A DNA stretch of 64,000 bases, taken from NCBI GenBank assembly GCA_030267565.1, contig BRXU01000007.1, forward strand, positions 1,178,001 through 1,242,000. Reading direction: 5' to 3'. The notes below the pieces were generated by a model that made no database searches, was not told the origin of the DNA, and saw nothing but the letters and a program-made list of their open reading frames with translations. The translations under genes were made by a program, and so were the position numbers. The DNA comes from Pleodorina starrii. Its lineage: Eukaryota > Chlorophyta > Chlorophyceae > Chlamydomonadales > Volvocaceae. Shown in pieces: positions 10,833 to 23,936 of the stretch. The stretch's first letter is position 1; each line of letters begins with the position of its first letter.

Positions 10833-13800
10833 CCCATGGGCCCAGCCTCAACCCATGGGCCCAGCCTCGACCCATGGGCCCAGCCCCGACCCATGAGCCC
10901 AGCCTCGACCCATGGGCCCAGCCTCGACCCATGGGCCCAGCCTCGACCCATGGGCCCAGCCTCGACCCCTGGGCCCAGCCTCGACCCATGGGCCCAGCCT
11001 CGACCCATGGGCCCAGCCTCGACCCATGGGCCCAGCCTCGACCCATGGGCCCAGCCTCGACCCATGGGCCCAGCCTCGACCCATGGGCCCAGCCTCGACC
11101 CATGGGCCCAGCCTCAACCCATGGGCCCAGCCTCGACCCATGGGCTCAGCCTCAACCCATGGGCCCAGCCTCGACCCATGGGCCCAGCCTCGACCCATGG
11201 GCCCAGCCCCGACCCATGGGCCCAGCCTCGACCCATGGGCCCAGCCTCGACCCATGGGCCCAGCCTCGACCCATGGGCCCAGCCTCGACCCATGGGCTCA
11301 GCCTCGACCCATGGGCCCAGCCTCGACCCATGGGCCCAGCCTTGTCCCATTGGCCCAGCCTCGACCCATGGACCCAGCCTCGACCCATGGGCCCAGCCTC
11401 AACCCATGGGCCCAGCCTCGACCCATGGGCCCAGCCTCGACCCATGGGCCCAGCCTCGACCCATGGGCCCAGCCTCAACCCATGGGCCCAGCCCCGACCC
11501 ATGGGCCCAGCCCCGACCCATGGGCTCAGCCTCGACCCATGGGCCCAGCCTCGACCCATGGGCCCAGCCTCGACCCATGGGCCCAGCCCCGACCCATGAG
11601 CCCAGCCTCGACCCATGGGCCCAGCCTCGACCCATGGGCCCAGCCTCGACCCATGGGCCCAGCCTCGACCCATGGGCCCAGCCTCGACCCATGGGCCCAG
11701 CCTTGTCCCATGGGCTCAGCCTCGACCCATGGACCCAGCCTCGACCCATGGGCTCAGCCTCGACCCATGGACCCAGCCTCGACCCATGGGCCCAGCCTTG
11801 TCCCATGGGCTCAGCCTCGACCCATGGACCCAGCCTCGACCCATGGGCCCAGCCTCAACCCATGGGCCCAGCCTCGACCCATGGGCCCAGCCTCGACCCA
11901 TGGGCCCAGCCTTGTCCCATGGGCTCAGCCTCGACCCATGGACCCAGCCTCGACCCATGGGCTCAGCCTCGACCCATGGACCCAGCCTCGACCCATGGGC
12001 CCAGCCTTGTCCCATGGGCTCAGCCTCGACCCATGGACCCAGCCTCGACCCATGGGCCCAGCCTCAACCCATGGGCCCAGCCTCGACCCATGGGCCCAGC
12101 CTCGACCCATGGGCCCAGCCTCGACCCATGGGCCCAGCCTCAACCCATGGGCCCAGCCCCGACCCATGGGCCCAGCCCCGACCCATGGGCTCAGCCTCGA
12201 CCCATGGGCCCAGCCTCGACCCATGGGCCCAGCCTCGACCCATGGGCCCAGCCTCGACCTATGGGCCCAGCCTCGACCCATGGGCCCAGCCTCGACCCAT
12301 GGGCCCAGCCTCGACCCATGGGCTCAGCCTCGACCCATGGGCCCAGCCTCGACCCATGGGCCCAGCCTCGACCCATGGGCCCAGCCCCGATCCATGGGCC
12401 CCGCCCCGACCCATGGGCCCAGCCCCGACCGATGAGCCCCGTCCCGACCCATGGGCCCATCCTCGACCCATGGGCCCAGCCTCGACCCATGGGCCCAGCC
12501 TCGACCCATGGGCCCAGCCTCGACCCATGGGCCCAGCCTCGACCCATGGGCCTAGCCTCGAACCATGGGCCCAGCCTTGACCCATGGGCCCAGCCTCGAC
12601 CCATGGGCCCAGCCTCGACCCATGGGCCCAGCCTTGACCCATAGGCCCAGCCTCGACCCATGGGCCCAGCCTCGACCCATGGGCCCAGCCTCGACCCATG
12701 GGCTCAGCCTCAACCCATGGGCCTAGCCTCGACCCATGGGCCCAGCCTTGACCCATGGGCCTAGCCTCGACCCATGGGCCCAGCCTCGACCAATGGGCCC
12801 AGCCTCGACCCATGGGCCTAGCCTCGACCCATGGGCCCAGCCTTGACCCATGGGCCCAGCCTCGACCCATGGGCCCAGCCTCGACCCATGGGCCCAGCCT
12901 CGACCCATGGGCCCAGCCTCGACCCATGGGCCCAGCCTCGACCCATGGGCCCAGCCTCGACCCATGGGCCCAGCCTCGACCCATGGGCCCAGCCTCGACC
13001 CATGGGCCCAGCCTCGACCCATGGGCTCAGCCTCAACCCATGGGCCTAGCCTCGACCCATGGGCCCAGCCTTGTCCCATTGGCCCAGCCTCGACCCATGG
13101 ACCCAGCCTCGACCCATGGGCCCAGCCTCAACCCATGGGCCCAGCCTCGACCCATGGGCCCAGCCTCGACCCATGGGCCCAGCCTCGACCCCTGGGCCCA
13201 GCCTCGACCCCTGGGCCCAGCCTCGACCCATGGGCCCAGCCTCGACCCATGGGCCCAGCCTCGACCCATGGGCCCAGCCTCGACCCATGGGCCCAGCCTC
13301 GACCCATGGGCCCAGCCTCGACCCATGGGCCCAGCCCCGACCCATGAGCCCAGCCTCGACCCATGGGCCCAGCCTCGACCCATGGGCCCAGCCTCGACCC
13401 ATGGGCCCAGCCTCGACCCATGGGCCCAGCCTCGACCCCTGGGCCCAGCCTCGACCCATGGGCCCAGCCTCGACCCATGGGCCCAGCCTCGACCCCTGGG
13501 CCCAGCCTCGACCCATGGGCCCAGCCTCGACCCATGGGCCCAGCCTCGACCCATGGGCCCAGCCTCGACCCATGGGCCCAGCCTCGACCCATGGGCCCAG
13601 CCTCGACCCATGGGCCCAGCCTCGACCCATGGGCCCAGCCTCGACCCATGGGCCCAGCCTCGACCCATGGGCCCAGCCTCGACCCATGGGCCCAGCCTCG
13701 ACCCATGGGCCCAGCCTCGACCCATGGGCCCAGCCTCGACCCATGGGCCCAGCCTCGACCCATGGGCCCAGCCTCGACCCATGGGCCCAGCCTCGACCCA

Positions 13801-16800
13801 TGGGCCCAGCCTCGACCCATGGGCCCAGCCTCGACCCATGGGCCCAGCCTCGACCCATGGGCCCAGCCTCGACCCATGGGCCCAGCCTCGACCCATGGGC
13901 CCAGCCTCGACCCATGGGCCCAGCCTCGACCCATGGGCCCAGCCTCGACCCATGGGCCCAGCCTCGACCCATGGGCCCAGCCTCGACCCATGGGCTCAGC
14001 CTCGACCCATGGGCCCAGCCTCGACCCATGGGCCCAGCCTTGTCCCATTGGCCCAGCCTCGACCCATGGACCCAGCCTCGACCCATGGGCCCAGCCTCAA
14101 CCCATGGGCCCAGCCTCGACCCATGGGCCCAGCCTCGACCCATGGGCCCAGCCTCGACCCATGGGCCCAGCCTCAACCCATGGGCCCAGCCCCGACCCAT
14201 GGGCCCAGCCCCGACCCATGGGCTCAGCCTCGACCCATGGGCCCAGCCTCGACCCATGGGCCCAGCCTCGACCCATGGGCCCAGCCTCGACCCATGGGCC
14301 CAGCCCCGACCCATGAGCCCAGCCTCGACCCATGGGCCCAGCCTCGACCCATGGGCCCAGCCTCGACCCATGGGCCCAGCCTCGACCCATGGGCCCAGCC
14401 TTGTCCCATGGGCTCAGCCTCGACCCATGGACCCAGCCTCGACCCATGGGCTCAGCCTCGACCCATGGGCCCAGCCTCGACCCATGGGCCCAGCCTCGAC
14501 CCATGGGCCCAGCCCCGACCCATGGGCCCAGCCTCGACCCATGGGCCCAGCCTCGACCCATGGGCCCAGCCTCGACCCATGGGCCCAGCCTCGACCCATG
14601 GGCTCAGCCTCGACCCATGGGCCCAGCCTCGACCCATGGGCCCAGCCTTGTCCCATGGGCTCAGCCTCGACCCATGGACCCAGCCTCGACCCATGGGCCC
14701 AGCCTCAACCCATGGGCCCAGCCTCGACCCATGGGCCCAGCCTCGACCCATGGGCCCAGCCTCGACCCATGGGCCCAGCCTCAACCCATGGGCCCAGCCC
14801 CGACCCATGGGCCCAGCCCCGACCCATGGGCTCAGCCTCGACCCATGGGCCCAGCCTCGACCCATGGGCCCAGCCTCGACCCATGGGCCCAGCCTCGACC
14901 TATGGGCCCAGCCTCAACCCATGGGCCCAGCCTCGACCCATGGGCCCAGCCTCGACCCATGGGCTCAGCCTCGACCCATGGGCCCAGCCTCGACCCATGG
15001 GCCCAGCCTCGACCCATGGGCCCAGCCCCGATCCATGGGCCCCGCCCCGACCCATGGGCCCAGCCCCGACCGATGAGCCCCGTCCCGACCCATGGGCCCA
15101 TCCTCGACCCATGGGCCCAGCCTCGACCCATGGGCCCAGCCTCGACCCATGGGCCCAGCCTCGACCCATGGGCCCAGCCTCGACCCATGGGCCTAGCCTC
15201 GAACCATGGGCCCAGCCTTGACCCATGGGCCCAGCCTCGACCCATGGGCCCAGCCTCGACCCATGGGCCCAGCCTTGACCCATAGGCCCAGCCTCGACCC
15301 ATGGGCCCAGCCTCGACCCATGGGCCCAGCCTCGACCCATGGGCTCAGCCTCAACCCATGGGCCTAGCCTCGACCCATGGGCCCAGCCTAGACCCATGGG
15401 CCTAGCCTCGACCCATGGGCCCAGCCTCGACCAATGGGCCCAGCCTCGACCCATGGGCCTAGCCTCGACCCATGGGCCCAGCCTTGACCCATGGGCCCAG
15501 CCTCGACCCATGGGCCCAGCCTCGACCCATGGGCCCAGCCTCGACCCATGGGCCCAGCCTCGACCCATGGGCCCAGCCTCGACCCATGGGCCCAGCCTCG
15601 ACCCATGGGCCCAGCCTCGACCCATGGGCCCAGCCTCGACCCATGGGCCCAGCCTCGACCCATGGGCTCAGCCTCAACCCATGGGCCTAGCCTCGACCCA
15701 TGGGCCCAGCCTTGTCCCATTGGCCCAGCCTCGACCCATGGACCCAGCCTCGACCCATGGGCCCAGCCTCAACCCATGGGCCCAGCCTCGACCCATGGGC
15801 CCAGCCTCGACCCATGGGCCCAGCCTCGACCCCTGGGCCCAGCCTCGACCCATGGGCCCAGCCTCGACCCATGGGCCCAGCCTCGACCCATGGGCCCAGC
15901 CTCGACCCATGGGCCCAGCCTCGACCCATGGGCCCAGCCTCGACCCATGGGCCCAGCCTCAACCCATGGGCCCAGCCTCGACCCATGGGCTCAGCCTCAA
16001 CCCATGGGCCCAGCCTCGACCCATGGGCCCAGCCTCGACCCATGGGCCCAGCCCCGACCCATGGGCCCAGCCTCGACCCATGGGCCCAGCCTCGACCCAT
16101 GGGCCCAGCCTCGACCCATGGGCCCAGCCTCGACCCATGGGCTCAGCCTCGACCCATGGGCCCAGCCTCGACCCATGGGCCCAGCCTTGTCCCATTGGCC
16201 CAGCCTCGACCCATGGACCCAGCCTCGACCCATGGGCCCAGCCTCAACCCATGGGCCCAGCCTCGACCCATGGGCCCAGCCTCGACCCATGGGCCCAGCC
16301 TCGACCCATGGGCCCAGCCTCAACCCATGGGCCCAGCCCCGACCCATGGGCCCAGCCTCGACCCATGGGCCCAGCCCCGACCCATGAGCCCAGCCTCGAC
16401 CCATGGGCCCAGCCTCGACCCATGGGCCCAGCCTCGACCCATGGGCCCAGCCTCGACCCATGGGCCCAGCCTTGTCCCATGGGCTCAGCCTCGACCCATG
16501 GACCCAGCCTCGACCCATGGGCTCAGCCTCGACCCATGGGCCCAGCCTCGACCCATGGGCCCAGCCTCGACCCATGGGCCCAGCCCCGACCCATGGGCCC
16601 AGCCTCAACCCATGGGCCCAGCCTCGACCCATGGGCCCAGCCTCGACCCATGGGCCCAGCCTCGACCCATGGGCCCAGCCTCGACCCATGGGCCCAGCCC
16701 CGACCCATGGGCCCAGCCCCGACCCATGGGCTCAGCCTCGACCCATGGGCCCAGCCTCGACCCATGGGCCCAGCCTCGACCCATGGGCCCAGCCTCGACC

Positions 16801-19800
16801 TATGGGCCCAGCCTCGACCCATGGGCCCAGCCTCGACCCATGGGCCCAGCCTCGACCCATGGGCTCAGCCTCGACCCATGGGCCCAGCCTCGACCCATGG
16901 GCCCAGCCTCGACCCATGGGCCCAGCCCCGATCCATGGGCCCAGCCCCGACCCATGGGCCCAGCCCCGACCGATGTGCCCAGCCCCGACCCATGGGCCCA
17001 TCCTCGACCCATGGGCCCAGCCTCGACCCATGGGCCCAGCCTCGACCCATGGGCCCAGCCTCGACCCATGGGCCCAGCCTCGACCCATGGGCCAACCCAC
17101 GAACCATGGGCCCAGCCTCGACCCATGGGCCCAGCCTCGACCCATGGGCCCAGCCTCGACCCATGGGCCCAGCCTTGACCCATAGGCCCAGCCTCGACCC
17201 ATGGGCCCAGCCTCGACCCATGGGCCCAGCCTCGACCCATGGGCTCAGCCTCAACCCATGGGCCTAGCCTCGACCCATGGGCCCAGCCTCGACCCATGAG
17301 CCTAGCCTCGACCCATGGGCCCAGCCTCGACCCATGGGCCCAGCCTCGACCCATGGGCCTAGCCTCGACCCATGGGCCCAGCCTTGACCCATGGGCCCAG
17401 CCTCGACCCATGGGCCCAGCCTCGACCCATGGGCCCAGCCTCGACCCATGGGCCCAGCCTCGACCCATGGGCCCAGCCTCGACCCATGGGCCCAGCCTCG
17501 ACCCATGGGCCCAGCCTCGACCCATGGGCCCAGCCTCGACCCATGGGCCCAGCCTCGACCCATGGGCTCAGCCTCAACCCATGGGCCTAGCCTCGACCCA
17601 TGGGCCCAGCCTTGTCCCATTGGCCCAGCCTCGACCCATGGACCCAGCCTCGACCCATGGGCCCAGCCTCAACCCATGGGCCCAGCCTCGACCCATGGGC
17701 CCAGCCTCGACCCATGGGCCCAGCCTCGACCCATGGGCCCAGCCTCGACCCATGGGCCCCGCCCGGACCCATGGGCCCAGCCTCGACCCATGGGCTCAGC
17801 CTCGACCCATGGGCCCAGCCTCGACCCATGGGCCCAGCCTCGACCCATGGGCCCAGCCTCGACCTATGGGCCCAGCCTCGACCCATGGGCCCAGCCTCGA
17901 CCCATGGGCCCAGCCTCGACCCATGGGCCCAGCCTCGACCCATGGGCCCAGCCTCGACCCATGGGCCTAGCCTCGAACCATGGGCCCAGCCTTGACCCAT
18001 GGGCCCAGCCTCGACCCATGGGCCCAGCCTCGACCCATGGGCCCAGCCTTGACCCATAGGCCCAGCCTCGACCCATGGGCTCAGCCTCGACCCATGGGCC
18101 CAGCCTCGACCCATGGGCTCAGCCTCGACCCATGGGCTCAGCCTCGACCCATGGGCCCAGCCTCGACCCATGGGCCCAGCCCCGACCCATGGGCCCAGCC
18201 TCAACCCATGGGCCCAGCCCCGACCCATGGGCCCAGCCCCGACCCATGGGCTCAGCCTCGACCCATGGGCCCAGCCTCGACCCATGGGCCCAGCCTCGAC
18301 CCATGGGCCCAGCCTCGACCCATGGGCCCAGCCTCGACCCATGGGCTCAGCCTCGACCCATGGGCCCAGCCTTGACCCATGGGCCTAGCCTCGACCCATG
18401 GGCCCAGCCTCGACCCATGGGCCCAGCCTCGACCCATGGGCCCAGCCTCGACCCATGGGCCCAGCCTCGACCCATGGGCCCAGCCTCGACCCATGGGCCC
18501 AGCCTCGACCCATGGGCCCAGCCTCGACCCATGGGCTCAGCCTCGACCCATGGGCCCAGCCTCGACCCATGGGCCCAGCCTCGACCCATGGGCCCAGCCC
18601 CGACCCATGGGCCCAGCCTCGACCCATGGGCCCAGCCTCGACCCATGGGCCCAGCCTCGACCCATGGGCCCAGCCTCGACCCATGGGCTCAGCCTCGACC
18701 CATGGGCCCAGCCTCGACCCATGGGCCCAGCCTCGACCCATGGGCCCAGCCCCGATCCATGGGCCCCGCCCCGATCCATGGGCCCAGCCCCGACCGATGA
18801 GCCCCGCCCCGACCCATGGGCCCATCCTCGACACATGGGCCCAGCCTCGACCCATGGGCCCAGCCTCGACCCATGGGCCCAGCCTCGACCCATAGGCCCA
18901 GCCTCGACCCATGGGCCTAGCCTCGACCCATGGGCCCAGCCTTGACCCATGGGCCCAGCCTCGACCCATGGGCCCAGCCTCGACCCATGGGCCCAGCCTT
19001 GACCCATAGGCCCAGCCTCGACCCATGGGCTCAGCCTCGACCCATGGGCCCAGCCTCGACCCATGGGCCCAGCCTCGACCCATGGGCCCAGCCTCGACCC
19101 ATGGGCCTAGCCTCGACCCATGGGCCCAGCCTTGACCCATGGGCCCAGCCTCGACCCATGGGCCCAGCCTCGACCCATGGGCCCAGCCTCGACCCATGGG
19201 CCAAGCCTCGACCCATGGGCCCAGCCTCGGCCCATGGGCCCAGCCTCGACCCATGGGCCCAGCCTCGACCCATGGGCCCAGCCTCGACCCATGGGCTCAG
19301 CATCAACCCATGGGCCTAGCCTCGACCCATGGGCCCAGCCCCGACCCATGGGCCCAGCCCCGACCCATGGGCCCAGCCTCGACCCATGAGCCCAGCCTCG
19401 ACCCATGGGCCCAGCCCCGACCCATGGGTCCAGCCTCGACCCATGGGCCCGGTCTCGACCCATGGGCCCAGCCTCGACCCATGGGCCCAGCCTCGACCGA
19501 TGGGCCCAGCCTCGACCCATGGGCCCAGCCTCGACCCATGGGCCCAGCCTCAACCCATGGGCCCAGCCCCGACCCATGGGCCCAGCCCCGACCCATGGGC
19601 TCAGCCTCGACCCATGGGCCCAGCCTCGACCCATGGGCCCAGCCTCGACCCATGGGCCCAGCCTCGACCTATGGGCCCAGCCTCGACCCATGGGCCCAGC
19701 CTCGACCCATGGGCCCAGCCTCGACCCATGGGCTCAGCCTCGACCCATGGGCCCAGCCTCGACCCATGGGCCCAGCCTCGACCCATGGGCCCAGCCCCGA

Positions 19801-22800
19801 TCCATGGGCCCCGCCCCGACCCATGGGCCCAGCCCCGACCGATGAGCCCCGCCCCGACCCATGGGCCCATCCTCGACCCATGGGCCCAGCCTCGACCCAT
19901 GGGCCCAGCCTCGACCCATGGGCCCAGCCTCGACCCATGGGCCCAGCCTCGACCCATGGGCCTAGCCTCGAACCATGGGCCCAGCCTTGACCCATGGGCC
20001 CAGCCTCGACCCATGGGCCCAGCCTCGACCCATGGGCCCAGCCTTGACCCATGGGCCCAGCCTCGACCCATGGGCCCAGCCTCGACCCATGGGCCCAGCC
20101 TCGACCCATTGGCTCAGCCTCAACCCATGGGCCTAGCCTCGACCCATGGGCCCAGCCTTGACCCATGGGCCTAGCCTCGACCCATGGGCCCAGCCTCGAC
20201 CCATGGGCCCAGCCTCGACCCATGGGCCTAGCCTCGACCCATGGGCCCAGCCTTGACCCATGGGCCCAGCCTCGACCCATGGGCCCAGCCTCGACCCATG
20301 GGCCCAGCCTCGACCCATGGGCCCAGCCTCGACCCATGGGCCCAGCCTCGACCCATGGGCCCAGCCTCGACCCATGGGCCCAGCCTCGACCCATGGGCCC
20401 AGCCTCGACCCATGGGCCCAGCCTCGACCCATGGGCCCAGCCTCGACCCATGGGCCTAGCCTCGAACCATGGGCCCAGCCTTGACCCATGGGCCCAGCCT
20501 CGACCCATGGGCCCAGCCTCGACCCATGGGCCCAGCCTTGACCCATGGGCCCAGCCTCGACCCATGGGCCCAGCCTCGACCCATGGGCCCAGCCTCGACC
20601 CATTGGCTCAGCCTCAACCCATGGGCCTAGCCTCGACCCATGGGCCCAGCCTCGGCCCATGGGCCTAGCCTCGACCCATGGGCCCAGCCTCGACCCATGG
20701 GCCCAGCCTCGACCCATGGGCCTAGCCTCGACCCATGGGCCCAGCCTTGACCCATGGGCCCAGCCTCGACCCATGGGCCCAGCCTCGACCCATGGGCCCA
20801 GCCTCGACCCATGGGCCCAGCCTCGACCCATGGGCCCAGCCTCGACCCATGGGCCCAGCCTCGACCCATGGGCCCAGCCTCGACCCATGGGCCCAGCCTC
20901 GACCCATGGGCCCAGCCTCGACCCATGGGCTCAGCCTCGACCCATGGGCCTAGCCTCGACCCATGGGCCCAGCCTTGTCCCATTGGCCCAGCCTCGACCC
21001 ATGGACCCAGCCTCGACCCATGGGCCCAGCCTCAACCCATGGGCCCAGCCTCGACCCATGGGCCCAGCCTCGACCCATGGGCCCAGCCTCGACCCATGGG
21101 CCCAGCCTCGACCCATGGGCCCAGCCTCGACCCATGGGCCCAGCCCCGACCCATGGGCCCAGCCTCGACCCATGGGCTCAGCCTCGACCCATGGGCCCAG
21201 CCTCGACCCATGGGCCCAGCCTCGACCCATGGGCCCAGCCTCGACCTATGGGCCCAGCCTCGACCCATGGGCCCAGCCTCGACCCATGGGCCCAGCCTCG
21301 ACCCATGGGCCCAGCCTCGACCCATGGGCCCAGCCTTGACCCATGGGCCTAGCCTCGACCCATGGGCCCAGTTTTGACCCATGGGCCCAGCCTCGACCCA
21401 TGGGCCCAGCCTCGACCCATGGGCCCAGCCTCGACCCATGGGCCCAGCCTCGACCCATTGGCCCAGCCTCGACCCATGGGCCCAGCCTCGACCCATGGGC
21501 TCAGCCTCGACCCATGGGCCCAGCCTCGACCCATGGGCCCAGCCTCGACCCATGGGCCCAGCCCCGACCCATGGGCCCAGCCTCAACCCATGGGCCCAGC
21601 CCCGACCCATGGGCCCAGCCCCGACCCATGGGCTCAGCCTCGACCCATGGGCCCAGCCTCGACCCATGGGCCCAGCCTCGACCCATGGGCCCAGCCTCGA
21701 CCCATGGGCCCAGCCTCGACCCATGGGCTCAGCCTCGACCCATGGGCCCAGCCTTGACCCATGGGCCTAGCCTCGACCCATGGGCCCAGCCTTGACCCAT
21801 GGGCCCAGCCTCGACCCATGGGCCCAGCCTCGACCCATGGGCCCAGCCTCGACCCATGGGCCCAGCCTCGACCCATGGGCCCAGCCTCGACCCATGGGCC
21901 CAGCCTCGACCCATGGGCTCAGCCTCGACCCATGGGCCCAGCCTCGACCCATGGGCCCAGCCTCGACCCATGGGCCCACCCCCGACCCATGGGCCCAGCC
22001 TCGACCCATGGGCCCAGCCTCGACCCATGGGCCCAGCCTCGACCCATGGGCCCAGCCTCGACCCATGGGCTCAGCCTCGACCCATGGGCCCAGCCTCGAC
22101 CCATGGGCCCAGCCTCGACCCATGGGCCCAGCCCCGATCCATGGGCCCCGCCCCGATCCATGGGCCCAGCCCCGACCGATGAGCCCCGCCCCGACCCATG
22201 GGCCCATCCTCGACACATGGGCCCAGCCTCGACCCATGGGCCCAGCCTCGACCCATGGGCCCAGCCTCGACCCATAGGCCCAGCCTCGACCCATGGGCCT
22301 AGCCTCGACCCATGGGCCCAGCCTTGACCCATGGGCCCAGCCTCGACCCATGGGCCCAGCCTCGACCCATGGGCCCAGCCTTGACCCATAGGCCCAGCCT
22401 CGACCCATGGGCTCAGCCTCGACCCATGGGCCCAGCCTCGACCCATGGGCCCAGCCTCGACCCATGGGCCCAGCCTCGACCCATGGGCCTAGCCTCGACC
22501 CATGGGCCCAGCCTTGACCCATGGGCCCAGCCTCGACCCATGGGCCCAGCCTCGACCCATGGGCCCAGCCTCGACCCATGGGCCCAGCCTCGACCCATGG
22601 GCCCAGCCTCGACCCATGGGCCCAGCCTCGACCCATGGGCCCAGCCTCGACCCATGGGCCCAGCCTCGACCCATGGGCCCAGCCTCGACCCATGGGCTCA
22701 GCATCAACCCATGGGCCTAGCCTCGACCCATGGGCCCAGCCCCGACCCATGGGCCCAGCCCCGACCCATGGGCCCAGCCTCGACCCATGAGCCCAGCCTC

Positions 22801-23030
22801 GACCCATGGGCCCAGCCCCGACCCATGGGTCCAGCCTCGACCCATGAGCCCAGCCTCGACCCATGGGCCCAGCCCCGATCCATGGGCCCCGCCCCGACCC
22901 ATGGGCCCGGTCTCGACCCATGGGCCCAGCCTCGACCCATGGGCCCAGCCTCGACCGATGGGCCCAGCCTCGACCCATGGGCCCAGCCTCGTCCCATGGG
23001 CCCAGCCTCGTCCCATGGGCCCAGTCTCGA
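10833..23030. repeat. 19-bp satellite array 2, exactly 642 monomers
   Basis: 12198 bases, which is 642 x 19, so the register is unbroken over 12 kb. Variation is by substitution, mainly CTCGA to CTTGA, CTCAA or CCCGA, plus CCTAG, CATAG and CATGAG. Long blocks are repeated at offsets that are multiples of 19: 2641 bases (for example 12191 and 14832), 1900 bases (14832 and 16732) and 3382 bases (18398 and 21780). I saw none of the CCAAGGGCC monomers found in arrays 1, 3 and 4. Confidence 0.97.
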
Positions 23031-23936
23031 CTAGCAGGGCGCGAGCGCCCGTGTTGCTGACATTCGGAAGGCGCTTCTGATGGGCGCCTAGTGGCAAAAG
23101 CAGCAAGGGCGAACGTCATGCAGCTAGCCGGCCGGCGTGCACGTGGTCAGAGATGACTGAGGGAGGCGGGTATCGCAGGGTTCCTCCCATCCCTGGAGCA
23201 GCAGTGACTGCTCCGCGGCTGTGGGATGGCCCCAATGGCCCCATCGGGTGTCCATGGGGGAAACCTGTGGGGGACCTGGCGGGATGCTCGGATCCACCCA
23301 CCATCGGCACCCGGGCAAGCATGCATGGGCAGCCGCCAGGTGGGTGGGATCGACATCTTCCTTATCAACCATCAGCGCTGAGCCGCCCACGGCCTTTTGC
23401 CTTCCCCAAACAAAAGACACAAAACCCGGTTCATTAGCACACCGACCATATAGTTAAACAGTAGCGTTACCCGCAGGCCCCATCGTCTGTTCAAGTGCTT
23501 GACCTATTACGTGTGTTTGAAGGTGAATGAAGGTCGAGTTGGCGGCCCGCAATCCCTCCGCCATCACCTGCTCGCCTGTCGGGGCCTAACTGTCGCATCT
23601 GTGACGGCCGTCGTCGATCGGTCGTAGTGGATCGCCCCGAGACAACGGCGCCCTGCGACAAGCGCGGAAGTTAGACCTCGTGCAACCCATCATAGTCACG
23701 AACCGCCATAAGCAGTGTCTTACATAAAGTCCATAGACGACTGCGCCTTCGGTATGGATTTCCCAATTGATTGCGGTGCAGCAAGTACAACTATCCTGGG
23801 CAAGTATCTAGCGGCCCAGCTAGCGCCCTATCTAGTGATACACACCGAACCGAGTTCAAGGGCTCACGAGCGACGGGTTGTGGCGGCGACTGCAACAATT
23901 GGCGTTGGGCGGGTTCTATTCGTGGGGCTGTGATAG
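23031..23936. other. Junction of units 2 and 3 and 5' flank of copy 3
   Basis: Same as the flank of copy 2, but about 85 bases are deleted near 23390, including the ATCTCTTT hairpin. No gene seen. Confidence 0.45.

Larger units (their letters stand above)
6567..23243 (+). repeat. Tandem unit 2 (16.7 kb)
   Basis: Same order as unit 1: 5' flank, lectin-like gene copy 2, 3' flank, satellite array 2. Its greater length comes almost entirely from the 12.2-kb satellite. The rod exon of its gene is also longer than in the other copies. Confidence 0.92.
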